From: Morganella morganii
GTDB taxonomy: Bacteria; Pseudomonadota; Gammaproteobacteria; Enterobacterales; Enterobacteriaceae
Length of the DNA stretch: 64,000 nucleotides
Direction of reading: 5' to 3'
NCBI RefSeq assembly: GCF_019402645.1
Contig: NZ_VKKS01000001.1
Coordinates: forward strand, 3,205,787-3,269,786
Shown in pieces: positions 48,589-58,779 of the stretch; the first letter of the stretch is position 1; each line of letters opens with the position of its first letter. The position numbers and the translations under genes are program-made. The notes below the pieces were generated by a model. The model saw only the letters and a list, made by a program, of their open reading frames with translations, searched no databases and was not told the origin of the DNA.

Positions 48589-48732
48589 CGTCTGAAATCT
48601 GTTCCTGAACAGCTATATCATGCGTATCACCATTTTATTTTGCCGGTGTACCGGACACGGCAAACCCGTACAGTAATCCGTCAATCAGCTGTACTGGTCT
48701 GTCTTTTTATTTAAAAACAGAAATTGTGGTAA

Positions 48733-49065
48733 TTAAAAATCGCGCGGAGAAATAATACTGTCCGCAATAAGGCTCATCCGGATTTCCTGAATATCTCCTT
48801 CTTCATTTTCATAAAGAATTTCATCCAGTCCGGTTCCGGTCATATTCATTTCCTCAAAGAAACGACCCGGTGTGAGTTTGAAAGCCAGACTGACACGCAA
48901 CAGCGTATCCACATCAATACGGTTGACTCCCCGCTCATAACGTGAGAGCTGCTGCTGGCTAATCCCTATTTTGTATGCCAGTTGCTTTGTGGTTAAGCCT
49001 GCATTGGTCCGGTATTGTCTGATAACCTGTCCGATAGCTTCGGATATCGCATATTTCTTCATCAT
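48733..49065 (-). CDS. MrpJ-type XRE-family transcription regulator (second)
   Basis: A 110-residue protein with helix-turn-helix TKQLAYKIGISQQQLSRYERGVNRIDVDTLL. The SQQQLSRYERG core is the MrpJ signature, and it resembles the regulator at 38.8 kb. The C-terminal tail (about 40 residues) differs from that one. No fimbrial operon is near. Two adjacent Met codons are possible starts. Confidence 0.8.
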   Translation of the reverse strand: MMKKYAISEAIGQVIRQYRTNAGLTTKQLAYKIGISQQQLSRYERGVNRIDVDTLLRVSLAFKLTPGRFFEEMNMTGTGLDEILYENEEGDIQEIRMSLIADSIISPRDF

Positions 49066-49561
49066 TAATCAATAACCCTATAAAGACCATCACTAAAATT
49101 CCTTATTTAGCTCACTGATCATAGAAAAAACACTTAAAACTATAAGTAGTTTATCGTAGATAGGGGCGTTTTTGAAAAACCAAAGGATATGCTGTTTGTG
49201 AGTACATGAGGGGGTAAATGAGACGGAATGTTTCGATATATTTCGCCTTTAAAATCATAGTGTAACGGGATAATATTGCAAAATATAAATCGAATGAAAG
49301 TGCAATGAATTAGTATAATAAGTTTTATACACCAAATAATTAGGAAAAAAACATGTTTTCACTTCATTCGAATGTAAATTCCGAGTTTTTACAGGATGTG
49401 AAAAAGTGTGTTCGATCCCATACATCAGATTTTAGCATAATAGATCGATAACTCATCTTAATATGAGCAACAAACAGCACTTAATAAATTAAATTAATGT
49501 AAATATTTTACATGAAAAATTAACTTACTTCGGATTTTGTCAAAAGTACAGAAACCGGCAC
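49066..49561. other. AT-rich gap between the MrpJ-type gene and atoB
   Basis: About 500 bases without a convincing gene. It contains a near-perfect distant inverted repeat (TCGAATGAAAGTG at 49290-49302 and CACTTCATTCGA at 49360-49371). No known regulatory consensus was recognised. Confidence 0.5.
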
Positions 49562-49596
49562 AAAAAAGCCGGTGGCTGTCATACCTGCCACCGGCT
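49562..49596 (-). terminator. Terminator of atoDAEB
   Basis: AGCCGGTGGC / GCCACCGGCT stem-loop followed on the minus strand by a T run, 27 bases after the atoB stop codon. Confidence 0.9.
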
Positions 49597-49622
49597 GAAT
49601 ACACAGACAGGATTGCACCGGA

Positions 49623-50804
49623 TTACAGACGTTCAATCACCATCGCAATCCCCTGCCCGCCGCCGATACACAGCGTCGCCAGTCCGGTGGTTTTGTTCTG
49701 TGCCTGTAACGCATGCAGCAGCGTCACCAAAATACGGGCGCCGCTCGCACCAATCGGGTGACCAAGCGCAATCGCCCCGCCGTTAACGTTTACTTTTTCA
49801 GGATCAAAACCCAGGTCACGGCCGACTGCGAGGAACTGGGAGGCAAATGCCTCGTTGGCTTCGATAAGATCGATATCCTTCAGTGACAGCCCCGTTTTTT
49901 CCAGCACTTTCCGCGTAGCCGGAACCGGCCCCAGCCCCATCATTGAAGGTGAAACACCGCCGGAGGCATAACCCCGGATGCGGGCAAGCGGCATCAATCC
50001 CAGCGATTTTGCACGGGTTTCTGTCATCAGCATCAGAGCTGCGGCGCCGTCATTGATACCGGACGCATTACCGGCAGTGACCGTACCGGCTTTATCAAAG
50101 GCCGGACGCAGTTTTGCCAGCCCTTCTGCGGTTGAACCGGCTTTCGGGAATTCATCGGTATCCACCACAATCTCACCTTTACGGCTTTTCACCGCCACCG
50201 GCACGATTTCAGCCTTAAATGCCCCGCGCTCAATGGCACTGACGGCTTTCTGCTGTGATGACAGTGCCAGTGCATCCTGCTCTTCGCGGGTCAGGTTATA
50301 GGCTCCGGCAATGTTCTCCGCCGTGATCCCCATGTGATAGTTATTTTCGGCACACAGCAGCCCGTCGCGCAGAATCACATCATGCACCACGCCGTCACCC
50401 AGCCGGTAACCCCGGCGGGCTCTGCTGTCCAGCAGATACGGCGCCAGGCTCATATTTTCTGTGCCGCCCGCAATAATAATGTCTGCGTCACCGCTGCTGA
50501 TCGCCTGTGCACCCAGCGCAACACTCTTCAGGCCTGAACCACACACTTTATTGACGGTGAAGGCACAGGCGCTTTCAGGTATACCGCTGCGCAGCAGGAT
50601 CTGACGCGCGGGGTTCTGCCCCAGCCCTGCCTGCAACACGTTCCCCATAATGACTTCATCCACCAGACCCGGCTCCAGCTGCGTTTTTTTCAGTAACGCG
50701 CTGACCACGGCTGAACCGAGATCCACTGCACTGACATCCGCCAGAGCACCGTTAAAATTACCAATCGCTGTGCGCAGAGCACTGACAATAACGATATTTT
50801 CCAT
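49623..50804 (-). CDS. atoB: Acetyl-CoA acetyltransferase
   Basis: A 393-residue thiolase that splits acetoacetyl-CoA into two acetyl-CoA. The acylated Cys is in [16 protein letters not shown] (about residue 88); His and the second Cys are in [16 protein letters not shown] and [13 protein letters not shown]. Last gene of atoDAEB. Confidence 0.95.
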   Translation of the reverse strand: MENIVIVSALRTAIGNFNGALADVSAVDLGSAVVSALLKKTQLEPGLVDEVIMGNVLQAGLGQNPARQILLRSGIPESACAFTVNKVCGSGLKSVALGAQAISSGDADIIIAGGTENMSLAPYLLDSRARRGYRLGDGVVHDVILRDGLLCAENNYHMGITAENIAGAYNLTREEQDALALSSQQKAVSAIERGAFKAEIVPVAVKSRKGEIVVDTDEFPKAGSTAEGLAKLRPAFDKAGTVTAGNASGINDGAAALMLMTETRAKSLGLMPLARIRGYASGGVSPSMMGLGPVPATRKVLEKTGLSLKDIDLIEANEAFASQFLAVGRDLGFDPEKVNVNGGAIALGHPIGASGARILVTLLHALQAQNKTTGLATLCIGGGQGIAMVIERL

Positions 50805-50831
50805 TGCGAAATCCTTACTGTTTATTATCTG

Positions 50832-52154
50832 TCAGAAGAAAACGAGGCCGAGAATGAAAATCGGTGCCGAGAGCAGCAGGGCAGTGATGCAGTACCCCAT
50901 AATGTCCCTGACCCCCAGCCCGGCAATCGCCAGTGCCGGCAGAGCCCAGAACGGCTGCGCCATGTTCATCCATTGCTCACCGTAGGCAATCGCCATCACA
51001 GATTTACCGAGATCAGCCCCCAGTGCCTGGGCCGCCGGGATCACAAACGGCCCCTGAATCACCCAGTGACCGCCGCCTGACGGCACGGCAAAGTTGATCA
51101 GCGCAGAGCTGAAGAAGGTCATGAGCGGGAAGGTTTCTTTGTTGGCGACGTTGATGAAAAATTCAGTGATAAGCCCGCCCAGTCCGGAGCCTTCCATCAT
51201 GAGCTGGATACCGGCATAGAACGGGAACTGCACGAGGATCCCGGCAGTACTGCGGGCGGCGGCACTGACGGCTCGCATATACGCCATCGGGGTTTTATGC
51301 AGCAGCAGGCCGGTCAGCAGGAAAATCATATTCACGGTGTTAATGGTGATATTGAAACCGTTTTTGATGAAATACATGCCGAGGAACGTAAAGCCCAGAA
51401 TCCCGATAATCCACGCAATAAGACGGCTCTCTTCCATCCGGAGGGAAACCGGCGCATCTTCCGGTAATTTTTTCTGAAAATCCGGCTCTTCTTCGAGCAG
51501 TGCCGGGTCGATCATCATAATGTCGTCTTTGCGCGGCATCATCATGCGGGTGACAAACGGCATCACCAGAATCAGTGTCAGGGTGATAAACAGGTTATAA
51601 CCGGTAAACATGGTCTGGCTGACAGGAATAAGCCCGGCGATATGCTCGACAGGATTACCCGGTGTGGCGGCCAGCAGCGGCATAGAGCCTGAAAAACCGC
51701 CGCCCCAGGTCATAAACCCGATATAAGCACAGGCGATCAGCAGCGGATAGTCAGAGCCCGGCACGCGGCGGGCTACTTCGCGGGCAAACATTGCCCCGAC
51801 CACCAGCCCGAAGCCCCAGTTAATAACACAGGCGACCGAGCCGAAAAAGGTCACCAGCATGACCCCCTGAACAGGGGTCTTTGCCAGTGAGGCGGTCAGC
51901 CTCAGAATACGCTTAACCGGCGGTGAGCTGGCCAGCGCGTGACCGGTCACGATGATCAGCGCCATCTGCATCCCGAACGCCAGCAGGTTCCAGAATCCGT
52001 TCCCCCATAAATTCACCAGATCCATCGGTGTGCTTGGTGTGAGTGCCAGTGCGATGACAAACGTCAGCATGGTCAGCAGCATTGCAAAGATCAACGGATC
52101 CGGCAGATAGCGGCTCACCACACGGGTCATGACTCGTGAGATGCGTCCTATCAT
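50832..52154 (-). CDS. atoE: Short-chain fatty acid transporter AtoE
   Basis: A 440-residue membrane protein with about twelve helices of the AtoE family (MIGRISRVMTRVVSRYLPDPLIFAMLLT; FAVPSGGGHWVIQGPFVIPAA). It imports short-chain fatty acids such as acetoacetate or butyrate. Its start overlaps the atoA stop by four bases. Confidence 0.93.
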   Translation of the reverse strand: MIGRISRVMTRVVSRYLPDPLIFAMLLTMLTFVIALALTPSTPMDLVNLWGNGFWNLLAFGMQMALIIVTGHALASSPPVKRILRLTASLAKTPVQGVMLVTFFGSVACVINWGFGLVVGAMFAREVARRVPGSDYPLLIACAYIGFMTWGGGFSGSMPLLAATPGNPVEHIAGLIPVSQTMFTGYNLFITLTLILVMPFVTRMMMPRKDDIMMIDPALLEEEPDFQKKLPEDAPVSLRMEESRLIAWIIGILGFTFLGMYFIKNGFNITINTVNMIFLLTGLLLHKTPMAYMRAVSAAARSTAGILVQFPFYAGIQLMMEGSGLGGLITEFFINVANKETFPLMTFFSSALINFAVPSGGGHWVIQGPFVIPAAQALGADLGKSVMAIAYGEQWMNMAQPFWALPALAIAGLGVRDIMGYCITALLLSAPIFILGLVFF

Positions 52155-52816
52155 ACGGCTTCCCCCGCAGTCACTAACGGCATTTCACAGATATCCGGTG
52201 AAACAATAAAATGCGCGGCGGTTTTTTCGCGGATAGTGTCGATATCCGTGCCCGGCGCGTATTCACACAGCACCATCTGATCATTTTCAAAACGGAATAA
52301 CGCCAGTTCGGTTACCAGCACATCCACCGCTTTCACTGCGGTCAGCGGCATAGTGCACGCCGGCAGGATTTTGGCGGAACCGTCTTTTGCACAGTGTTCC
52401 ATTGCAATGATTACTTTGCGTGCACCGGTCACGAGATCCATCGCACCGCCCATACCCGGCACCATTTTGCCCGGCACCACCCAGTTAGCGAGGTTGGCCT
52501 GCTCATCCACCTGTAAGCCGCCAAGTACGCTGGCATCCACATGACCGCCGCGGATCAGGGCGAAGGAGAAAGCACTGTCAAACATCGATGCCCCCGGCAG
52601 AATACCGCACGGCTGACCGCCGGCATTGACCAGATTCTTATCCGGCGTGGTCACCGGCCCGAGGCCGAGAAAGCCGTTTTCTGACTGTAATGTGATATGC
52701 ACACCTTCCGGCAGATAGTTCGCCACCTGTGTCGGCAGCCCGATCCCGAGGTTCACCACATCACCGTCATTCAGTTCCAGTGCCACACGGCGGGCGATTA
52801 ATTCTTTTGCATTCAT
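52151..52816 (-). CDS. atoA: Acetate CoA-transferase beta subunit
   Basis: A 221-residue CoA-transferase subunit. The catalytic Glu is in SENGFLGLGP (about residue 46). With AtoD it moves CoA from acetyl-CoA to acetoacetate or other short-chain acids. ATG 52816 with GGAAAA upstream gives MNAKELIARRVA; a longer frame into atoD is rejected. Confidence 0.94.
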   Translation of the reverse strand: MNAKELIARRVALELNDGDVVNLGIGLPTQVANYLPEGVHITLQSENGFLGLGPVTTPDKNLVNAGGQPCGILPGASMFDSAFSFALIRGGHVDASVLGGLQVDEQANLANWVVPGKMVPGMGGAMDLVTGARKVIIAMEHCAKDGSAKILPACTMPLTAVKAVDVLVTELALFRFENDQMVLCEYAPGTDIDTIREKTAAHFIVSPDICEMPLVTAGEAV

Positions 52817-52826
52817 GATGTTTTCC

Positions 52827-53477
52827 TTATTCTGCAATCAGCCAGTCAATTATTGCCCCTGGTGTGGCAACACAATCCGGGTCGATATCACCCACAGCGA
52901 CCATCTCATCCGGCTCTGCAATGGTAATATCCGCCGCCAGCGCCATCAGCGGATTAAAGTTACGGGCACTGAGGTCATAAGTGAGGTTACCGAGCGGATC
53001 GGCTTTCTGCGCCTGAATCAGCGCCAGGTCGGCGCGCAGGGGAAGTTCGATGAGGTAATCGCGGCCATCGAGGGTTATTTTCTGTTTGCCTTCTTCCACG
53101 ACCGTACCGACACCAGTCGGTGTGAGGAACCCGCCCAGTCCGGCACCGCCGCAGCGGATTTGCTCTGCCAGTGTGCCCTGCGGGATCAGCTGAACCTCCA
53201 TTTCACCGGCGATCATGCGACGCCCGGTTTCCGGATTTGTCCCGATATGGGAAGCAATCACTTTTTTCACCCGGCCGTTCACAATCAGCGGGCCCAGGCC
53301 GGTATCCACAAATGCAGTATCATTGGCGATAATGGTTAATTCTTTTACGCCGGATTCTAATAATTCAGTCATTAAACGCGGCGGCGTACCGACACCCATA
53401 AATCCGCCAACCATAATTGTCATGCCGTCACGAAAAAATTCACCGGCTTTTTTCACCGTTATTTGTTTATTCTTCAT
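52827..53477 (-). CDS. atoD: Acetate CoA-transferase alpha subunit
   Basis: A 216-residue subunit with the CoA-transferase family signature [19 protein letters not shown] near the N-terminus and [16 protein letters not shown]. First gene of atoDAEB, 42 bases from a sigma-54 promoter. Confidence 0.94.
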   Translation of the reverse strand: MKNKQITVKKAGEFFRDGMTIMVGGFMGVGTPPRLMTELLESGVKELTIIANDTAFVDTGLGPLIVNGRVKKVIASHIGTNPETGRRMIAGEMEVQLIPQGTLAEQIRCGGAGLGGFLTPTGVGTVVEEGKQKITLDGRDYLIELPLRADLALIQAQKADPLGNLTYDLSARNFNPLMALAADITIAEPDEMVAVGDIDPDCVATPGAIIDWLIAE

Positions 53478-53518
53478 AGCACTTCCCTTTTATAAAAAAA
53501 TATAGACGAAAGGGTAAT

Positions 53519-53534
53519 AGCAAGGGCTATGCCA
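53519..53534 (-). promoter_or_regulatory. Sigma-54 promoter of atoDAEB
   Basis: On the minus strand TGGCATAGCCCTTGCT fits the -24/-12 consensus, with GG and GC 10 bases apart. It fits the known AtoC and sigma-54 control of ato in E. coli. Confidence 0.85.
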
Positions 53535-53652
53535 ATAATAAATCTCATTTTATGTTAAAATAAAAACACCACAACAAACTGATATTAATCATTTTTATAA
53601 TTTACAAAATAAAACAATTAACATATAAAAAATAAAATTATAATTAATGACC

Positions 53653-53687
53653 GTGAAATAAAATGCACAGTGTGAAAAATTATTCAC
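53653..53687. promoter_or_regulatory. Candidate AtoC activator sites
   Basis: GTGAAATAAAATGCAC (53653-53668) and the palindrome GTGAAAAATTATTCAC (53672-53687) are similar, 19 bases apart and about 120-155 bases upstream of the -24 element. AtoC in E. coli binds inverted repeats more than 100 bases upstream. The assignment is inferred. Confidence 0.5.
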
Positions 53688-53697
53688 AGCAAAAAAA

Positions 53698-53728
53698 CAC
53701 GGTGAAATTATTTTCACCGTGTTTTTTT
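53698..53728. terminator. Terminator of atoSC
   Basis: A perfect palindrome (arms CACGGTGAAA... / ...TTTCACCGTG) flanked by seven A and seven T residues, 44 bases after the atoC stop. Its core GTGAAATTATTTTCAC resembles the two sites beside it. Confidence 0.8.
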
Positions 53729-53771
53729 AAATCATTTTTAATTATCTATAGAAAATTATTACTAATACCGA

Positions 53772-55157
53772 TTATTCAATATCATATTCCTGCAATTTAT
53801 ACATTAATGCCCGGCGGCTGATCCCCAGCGCGGATGCAGTATGGGTTTTGTTGTTCTGAAACTCCGCCAGTGCAGAAATAATCAGTTCTTTTTCATAGGC
53901 CTTAATATTATCTTTCAGGTTCAGCCCGGGTTCCTGCGCAACCGGAATCAGCGCTACCGGCTGGCTGCGGACCTGTGCCAGTAACTGCTCCGGCAGATCT
54001 TCCGGGAAAATGACATAACCGGTGCTCATAATCACCGCCCGTTCAATCACGTTGGAAATTTCCCGCACATTTCCCGGCCACTGGTAGTTCATCAGCAATG
54101 CCAGGGTTTCCGGTGCCAGCTCCACAATATCGCGGTTATTTTCCTGACTGAATTTCTGCAGAAAATGGGAAGCCAGCAGGCCCACATCCTCCGGCCGCTC
54201 ACGAAGCGGCGGTAAATTCAGGTGAATAACATTCAGGCGGTAAAACAGATCCTGACGGAAGTGGCCTTCCCGCACCCGTTCATTCATATCGCGGTTAGTC
54301 GCAGCAATAATACGGATATCCACACGGATGGTTTTACTGCCGCCGACCCGTTCAAACTCTTTTTCCTGCACTACCCGCAGCAGTTTAACCTGCAAATCCG
54401 CCGGCATCTCGCCGACCTCATCAAGCAGCAATGTGCCGCCGCTGGCGCGTTCAAACAATCCCTGACGCTGCACCTGCGCCCCGGTGAACGCCCCTTTTTC
54501 ATGGCCGAACAGTTCACTTTCCAGCAGCGAGCCGGGCAGCGCCCCGCAGTTCACTTTAATAAAGGGGCCGTTAGCTCTCCCGCTGTTGTAATGAATGGCC
54601 CGCGCCACCACTTCCTTTCCGGTACCGCTTTCCCCTGTGATCAGCACCGTTGCCTGGCTGCGCGAGACTTTGGCGATATCACGGCAGATTTCCATCATTT
54701 TCGGGTTACGGGTCAGCACACGTCCCCATTGGTAGCTGTCGCTCAGTTCCCGGTGCAACAGATTGATTTCCTGTTTCATCTCCTGCAACTGTAATGCGCG
54801 GGAGATAAGCAGCTTCAGTTCCGTCAGGTCGAAGGGTTTTATCACATAATCAAATGCCCCCAGACGCAGCGCATCTACCGCCGTTTCCACAGCAGCATAG
54901 GCGGTCATCAGGATCACCGGCACTTCCGGGTTCAGTTCGCGCATCCGTTTGAGAGCCTCAATGCCGTCCAGTTTCGGCATGCGGATATCCATCAGCACCA
55001 CATCCGGTTTATCCTGCACAAAACTTATCAGCGCGGCTTCGCCATCCTCCGCTACCCGGGTTTCATGGCCATCAATGGAAAATGCGGTCTGTAACATCCG
55101 GCTGAGATTCTTTTCATCATCCGCGATAAGAAGCCGGTACGATTTATGTGTAATCAT
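53772..55157 (-). CDS. atoC: Response regulator AtoC (sigma-54 activator)
   Basis: The 461-residue regulator has a receiver domain (Asp57 in [10 protein letters not shown]), an AAA+ domain with Walker A GESGTGKE (176-183) and GAFTGA (223-228), and a Fis-type helix-turn-helix at the end ([19 protein letters not shown]). It activates atoDAEB. It overlaps atoS by 14 bases. Confidence 0.95.
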   Translation of the reverse strand: MITHKSYRLLIADDEKNLSRMLQTAFSIDGHETRVAEDGEAALISFVQDKPDVVLMDIRMPKLDGIEALKRMRELNPEVPVILMTAYAAVETAVDALRLGAFDYVIKPFDLTELKLLISRALQLQEMKQEINLLHRELSDSYQWGRVLTRNPKMMEICRDIAKVSRSQATVLITGESGTGKEVVARAIHYNSGRANGPFIKVNCGALPGSLLESELFGHEKGAFTGAQVQRQGLFERASGGTLLLDEVGEMPADLQVKLLRVVQEKEFERVGGSKTIRVDIRIIAATNRDMNERVREGHFRQDLFYRLNVIHLNLPPLRERPEDVGLLASHFLQKFSQENNRDIVELAPETLALLMNYQWPGNVREISNVIERAVIMSTGYVIFPEDLPEQLLAQVRSQPVALIPVAQEPGLNLKDNIKAYEKELIISALAEFQNNKTHTASALGISRRALMYKLQEYDIE

Positions 55158-56967
55158 TTTTTTTACTCTGCATTATCGGCAACGTTATGGTGAACGTCGT
55201 TCCGTGATTTTCCTGACTTTCAAGGAAAATATCACCGCCGTGGCCGGCGATGATTCGCTGGCTGATAGCCAGTCCCAGCCCGGTTCCCGAGGCTTTGGTG
55301 GTAAAAAACGGATCAAAAATTTTCTTTTGCAGCGCCGCCGGAATCCCGGTGCCGTCATCACGGATCACCACCATGACCCGCTGCTCCTCCATATAGCAGG
55401 TGGAGATAAAGAGATTGCCTCTGGCCGGAATCGACTGCACGGCGTTTATCATAATATTGAGCAGCACCTGACGCAGCAGCTCGCTGTTGGCCTCAATCAG
55501 CGGCAGTGTTTCATCCGGCACCCAGGTGAACGTGACCCGCGCTTCCACGCCTTTGGTTTTAACCAGCACCAGCGCTTCTTCAATCAGCCGGTTGACGCTG
55601 ATCGGGCGGAATGTACCGGTCTGCGGCCGGGAAAAATCAAGCAGTTGACGGATGATCCGGTCAATGGAATCCACTTCCTTGAGAATAATACTGATGTATT
55701 CCAGTTTATCCGGGTGATTTTCAAGTTCTTTGAGGATCTGCACGAAACCGCTGATCGCCGTCAGCGGGTTGCGCACCTCATGCGCCACCCCGGCCATCAG
55801 CTCGCCGAGTGTGGCGAGTTTTTCCGCCTGCTGCATGCGGCGCTGAACCTCTTTCTGTGCAGTGAGATCTTTAAATATCACCAGTGCACCGATAAGCTCC
55901 CCGCCTGCATTACGGATGCGGCTGGTGCTGACATTTATCTGAATAGTGCGGTCACGGGCAGGATACTCAATTTCCAGGCTGACGTGCTCGATACCGCGCG
56001 TCAGGGTATCCAGAACCGGGCTGGAAAAACTGCGTCCGGCAAAGACATCGCCGTAATATTTGCCGTGCAAATCCCGTTCCAGATAGCCGGTTATCTCTTC
56101 CGCCGCCGGGTTAATCATGGTGACGCAGCCATTGATATCCACTGCTATCACGCCGTCCGCCGCACTTTCAATAATCAGCTCGTTGAGGGTTTTCATCTCC
56201 CGCAGTGTCTGTGCCAGAGCGTTTACGCTGTCGCTGATTTCCCCCATTTCTCCTTTCATCATCGGCAGATGGATATTGAGGTCATGAGAGAGGTCACTCA
56301 GGCCGCTTTTAATCGCGCCGATATCACGGCTGAAATGACGGGAAAAAACAATAATAATCAGCAGACTGAACAGGATACCCAGCGCGATGACTACAATGAT
56401 TCTGATGTCCATCGCCAGTGCCTGACGGTCAATATCATCCGTCAGTTCATTCGCCCAGATATAACCGGCGACCTCGCCACCGCGTCTGACAGGGATCATC
56501 GCATTCATAATATTGCCGCGTACCTGTGTTCCCCAGCCGACTTCAGCTTCTCCCGTTGCCATCACATGACGGCCGGGGTGATCCTCACTGATTCGTGTGC
56601 CGGTTTTGTTGCCGTAACGGGCACGCGGGGAATAGGTCACAATACCGTCAAGGTCACGGTGGTAATATCCGGCACCGACACCCGGGAATGTGGAGGTGAT
56701 AATTTCAGCCGCCGGATACAGCTTTTCACTGATCAGCGCCAGACGCTGCTCCCGCGGCAGGGATGCCGCAAGCTCATATTCATTATTCAGCGCCTGCTCC
56801 AGCAAACCGGCGACAGAATAGAGTTTGTTCCGTTTTTCCTGCAACAAGGCGGAACGTCCCTCGGTTTCCACAAAATAACCGATGATAAGTGTCGGGACTG
56901 TGACCAGCAGAATGGCCATCAGTATGAGTTTGTCACGCAGACCGAAGGGATAATATTTATGCAACAC
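55144..56967 (-). CDS. atoS: Sensor histidine kinase AtoS
   Basis: A 607-residue membrane kinase with helices at about 13-33 and 188-208 around a periplasmic sensor domain, then HAMP, PAS (LIIESAADGVIAVDINGCVTMIN), the His box AGVAHEVRNPLTAISG and the ATPase domain ([19 protein letters not shown]). With AtoC it responds to acetoacetate and related compounds. Confidence 0.94.
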   Translation of the reverse strand: MLHKYYPFGLRDKLILMAILLVTVPTLIIGYFVETEGRSALLQEKRNKLYSVAGLLEQALNNEYELAASLPREQRLALISEKLYPAAEIITSTFPGVGAGYYHRDLDGIVTYSPRARYGNKTGTRISEDHPGRHVMATGEAEVGWGTQVRGNIMNAMIPVRRGGEVAGYIWANELTDDIDRQALAMDIRIIVVIALGILFSLLIIIVFSRHFSRDIGAIKSGLSDLSHDLNIHLPMMKGEMGEISDSVNALAQTLREMKTLNELIIESAADGVIAVDINGCVTMINPAAEEITGYLERDLHGKYYGDVFAGRSFSSPVLDTLTRGIEHVSLEIEYPARDRTIQINVSTSRIRNAGGELIGALVIFKDLTAQKEVQRRMQQAEKLATLGELMAGVAHEVRNPLTAISGFVQILKELENHPDKLEYISIILKEVDSIDRIIRQLLDFSRPQTGTFRPISVNRLIEEALVLVKTKGVEARVTFTWVPDETLPLIEANSELLRQVLLNIMINAVQSIPARGNLFISTCYMEEQRVMVVIRDDGTGIPAALQKKIFDPFFTTKASGTGLGLAISQRIIAGHGGDIFLESQENHGTTFTITLPIMQSKKNDYT

Positions 56968-57117
56968 AGAAGGCCCGTCTGAAAAGCAATATGATTCATC
57001 AGCATATACAACTGATTAAAAAATATCTTTGCGAACGGTCATAGATCCGGAATCTCTGTAAAAACAACAGGATAATTGATGATTAAGAATATTACCGGCA
57101 GGGAAAAGCAAAGAATA

Positions 57118-57144
57118 CGGCAGCAGAGACAGGATCTGCTGCCG
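57118..57144 (-). terminator. Terminator of the glucuronate operon
   Basis: CGGCAGCAGA / TCTGCTGCCG stem-loop 17 bases after the eda stop codon, followed on the minus strand by a T-rich stretch. Confidence 0.8.
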
Positions 57145-57160
57145 GAACGATAAAAAATCC

Positions 57161-57796
57161 TTACTTCACAAACTCACTGGCTTCACGCGCCAGTTTGCCG
57201 ATGGCTGCCCAGTCTTTTGCTTTGATAAGCGAAGCCGGTACCATCCAGGAGCCGCCGCAGGCCACAATCTGCGGGATAGCCAGATAGTCGCGGATATTGT
57301 TCAGCCCGATGCCGCCGGTCGGCATCACCTGTAACTGGTGATACGGCGCCAGCATAGCTTTGATCATCGGAATACCGCCTGACGGCTCTGCCGGGAAGAA
57401 CTTCACAAAATCGATACCCAGCTCCAGCGCCTGCTCAACCGCGCTTGGATTGTTGATCCCCGGCACAATCGGGATATCAATCTGCTGACACGCCTGAACA
57501 GTATTCGGGTTCAGACCGGGAGAAACAACAAACTGCGCACCGGCAGCTTTCGCCTGACGCACCTGCTCGCGGTTAATCACGGTTCCCGCGCCCACCAACA
57601 TATCCGGACGGGCTTCACGCAGCAGTTTGATGGCTTCCGCCGCACAATCGGTACGGAAAGTGATCTCCGCCACCGGCAGACCATTGTCCGCCAGCGCCTG
57701 ACCTAACGGGATAATATCTTCCGCGTTATCCACGGCGATCACCGGCACAATCTTCAGCTGCCGGAAACGGGTAATCATTGCCTGTAATTCGGACAT
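57161..57796 (-). CDS. eda: KHG/KDPG aldolase
   Basis: A 211-residue class I aldolase that splits 2-keto-3-deoxy-6-phosphogluconate into pyruvate and glyceraldehyde 3-phosphate. Schiff-base Lys lies in FVKFFPAE (about residue 133), with catalytic Glu in AEITFRTDCA. Last gene of the glucuronate operon. Confidence 0.95.
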   Translation of the reverse strand: MSELQAMITRFRQLKIVPVIAVDNAEDIIPLGQALADNGLPVAEITFRTDCAAEAIKLLREARPDMLVGAGTVINREQVRQAKAAGAQFVVSPGLNPNTVQACQQIDIPIVPGINNPSAVEQALELGIDFVKFFPAEPSGGIPMIKAMLAPYHQLQVMPTGGIGLNNIRDYLAIPQIVACGGSWMVPASLIKAKDWAAIGKLAREASEFVK

Positions 57797-57816
57797 CTCG
57801 TTCTCCTCTTTTCCCG

Positions 57817-58779
57817 TTAAAACGTGTTATTCAGTAAAGTATCGGTGACCTGGCGGGTCGCCGCCTGCGGGATTATCGCCCCTTTGTGCTGAATCACCAC
57901 ACCCGCGAGCCGGTGACCCATACGGGCAGCGCATTCAATATCCGCCCCGGTAAGCCAGCCCGCCAGGAAACCGGCGTTGAATGCATCGCCGGCAGACGTG
58001 GTATCAACCACCTGTGCCACCGGGGTGGTGGCAATATTGATGACCGGCGCGTCAGTGCGCAGATCACGGTAGTCACATCCCTGCGCACCCGCTTTGATAA
58101 TCGCCTGCTTTACCCCGGCGTTTGCCAGGCGGGAAAAGGTGGCATTACGGTCGCTGTCACCCCACAGCCGCGCTTCGTCATCATCAGTAACCAGCGCCAT
58201 GTCTGTCAGTGCATACATCGCCTGATAACAGTCACGGGTTTCATTTTCATCCGCCCACAGCGCCGGGCGGTAATTGCTGTCAAACAGAATAGTTTTTCCC
58301 TGCTGTGACAGTGTTTTCAAATCAGCCAGCAACCGCAGCCGGTCTTCCGGCGGCAGAATGGCGAGGCTGATCCCGCTGAGATAGATGGCATCCATCTGCG
58401 CCAGTTGTGCCAGCAGCGCCGGGTAATCCGGATGGCGGACAAGATAACGCGCCGCCGAATCATTACGCCAGTAAAGGAACGTGCGCTCGCCCTGCTCATC
58501 CAGCTGAATAAGGTATAACCCCGGCTGATGATGCGGATCGATCAGTACATGCGCGGTATTCACGCCTTCTGCCTGCCAGCGGCTGATCATGCCTTTACTG
58601 AGCGGATCTGTTCCCATGGCAGAGATAAAATTCACCTCAACAGCATCTCCGGCCGCGCGGGCCAGATAAACCGCGCTGTTCAGTGCATCACCGCCGTAAC
58701 GCTGAACCATTTCCCCGAACGGCGCGCCGTTGAGTTCAATCATGCACTCGCCGATCAGACCAATGCGTTTCACTGTCAT
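57817..58779 (-). CDS. kdgK: 2-dehydro-3-deoxygluconate kinase
   Basis: A 320-residue PfkB-family kinase. The family motif DTTSAGDAFNAGFLAG holds the catalytic Asp, and the N-terminal motif IGECMIELNG is present. It phosphorylates KDG from the uronate pathway. Its ATG shares one base with the uxaC stop codon. Confidence 0.93.
   Translation of the reverse strand: MTVKRIGLIGECMIELNGAPFGEMVQRYGGDALNSAVYLARAAGDAVEVNFISAMGTDPLSKGMISRWQAEGVNTAHVLIDPHHQPGLYLIQLDEQGERTFLYWRNDSAARYLVRHPDYPALLAQLAQMDAIYLSGISLAILPPEDRLRLLADLKTLSQQGKTILFDSNYRPALWADENETRDCYQAMYALTDMALVTDDDEARLWGDSDRNATFSRLANAGVKQAIIKAGAQGCDYRDLRTDAPVINIATTPVAQVVDTTSAGDAFNAGFLAGWLTGADIECAARMGHRLAGVVIQHKGAIIPQAATRQVTDTLLNNTF

Noticed and set aside
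54949-56982. 677-residue open frame on the plus strand
   Set aside because: It is antisense to atoS and atoC, both of which have complete family motifs; its composition (His, Gln, Arg rich) is that of a shadow frame.
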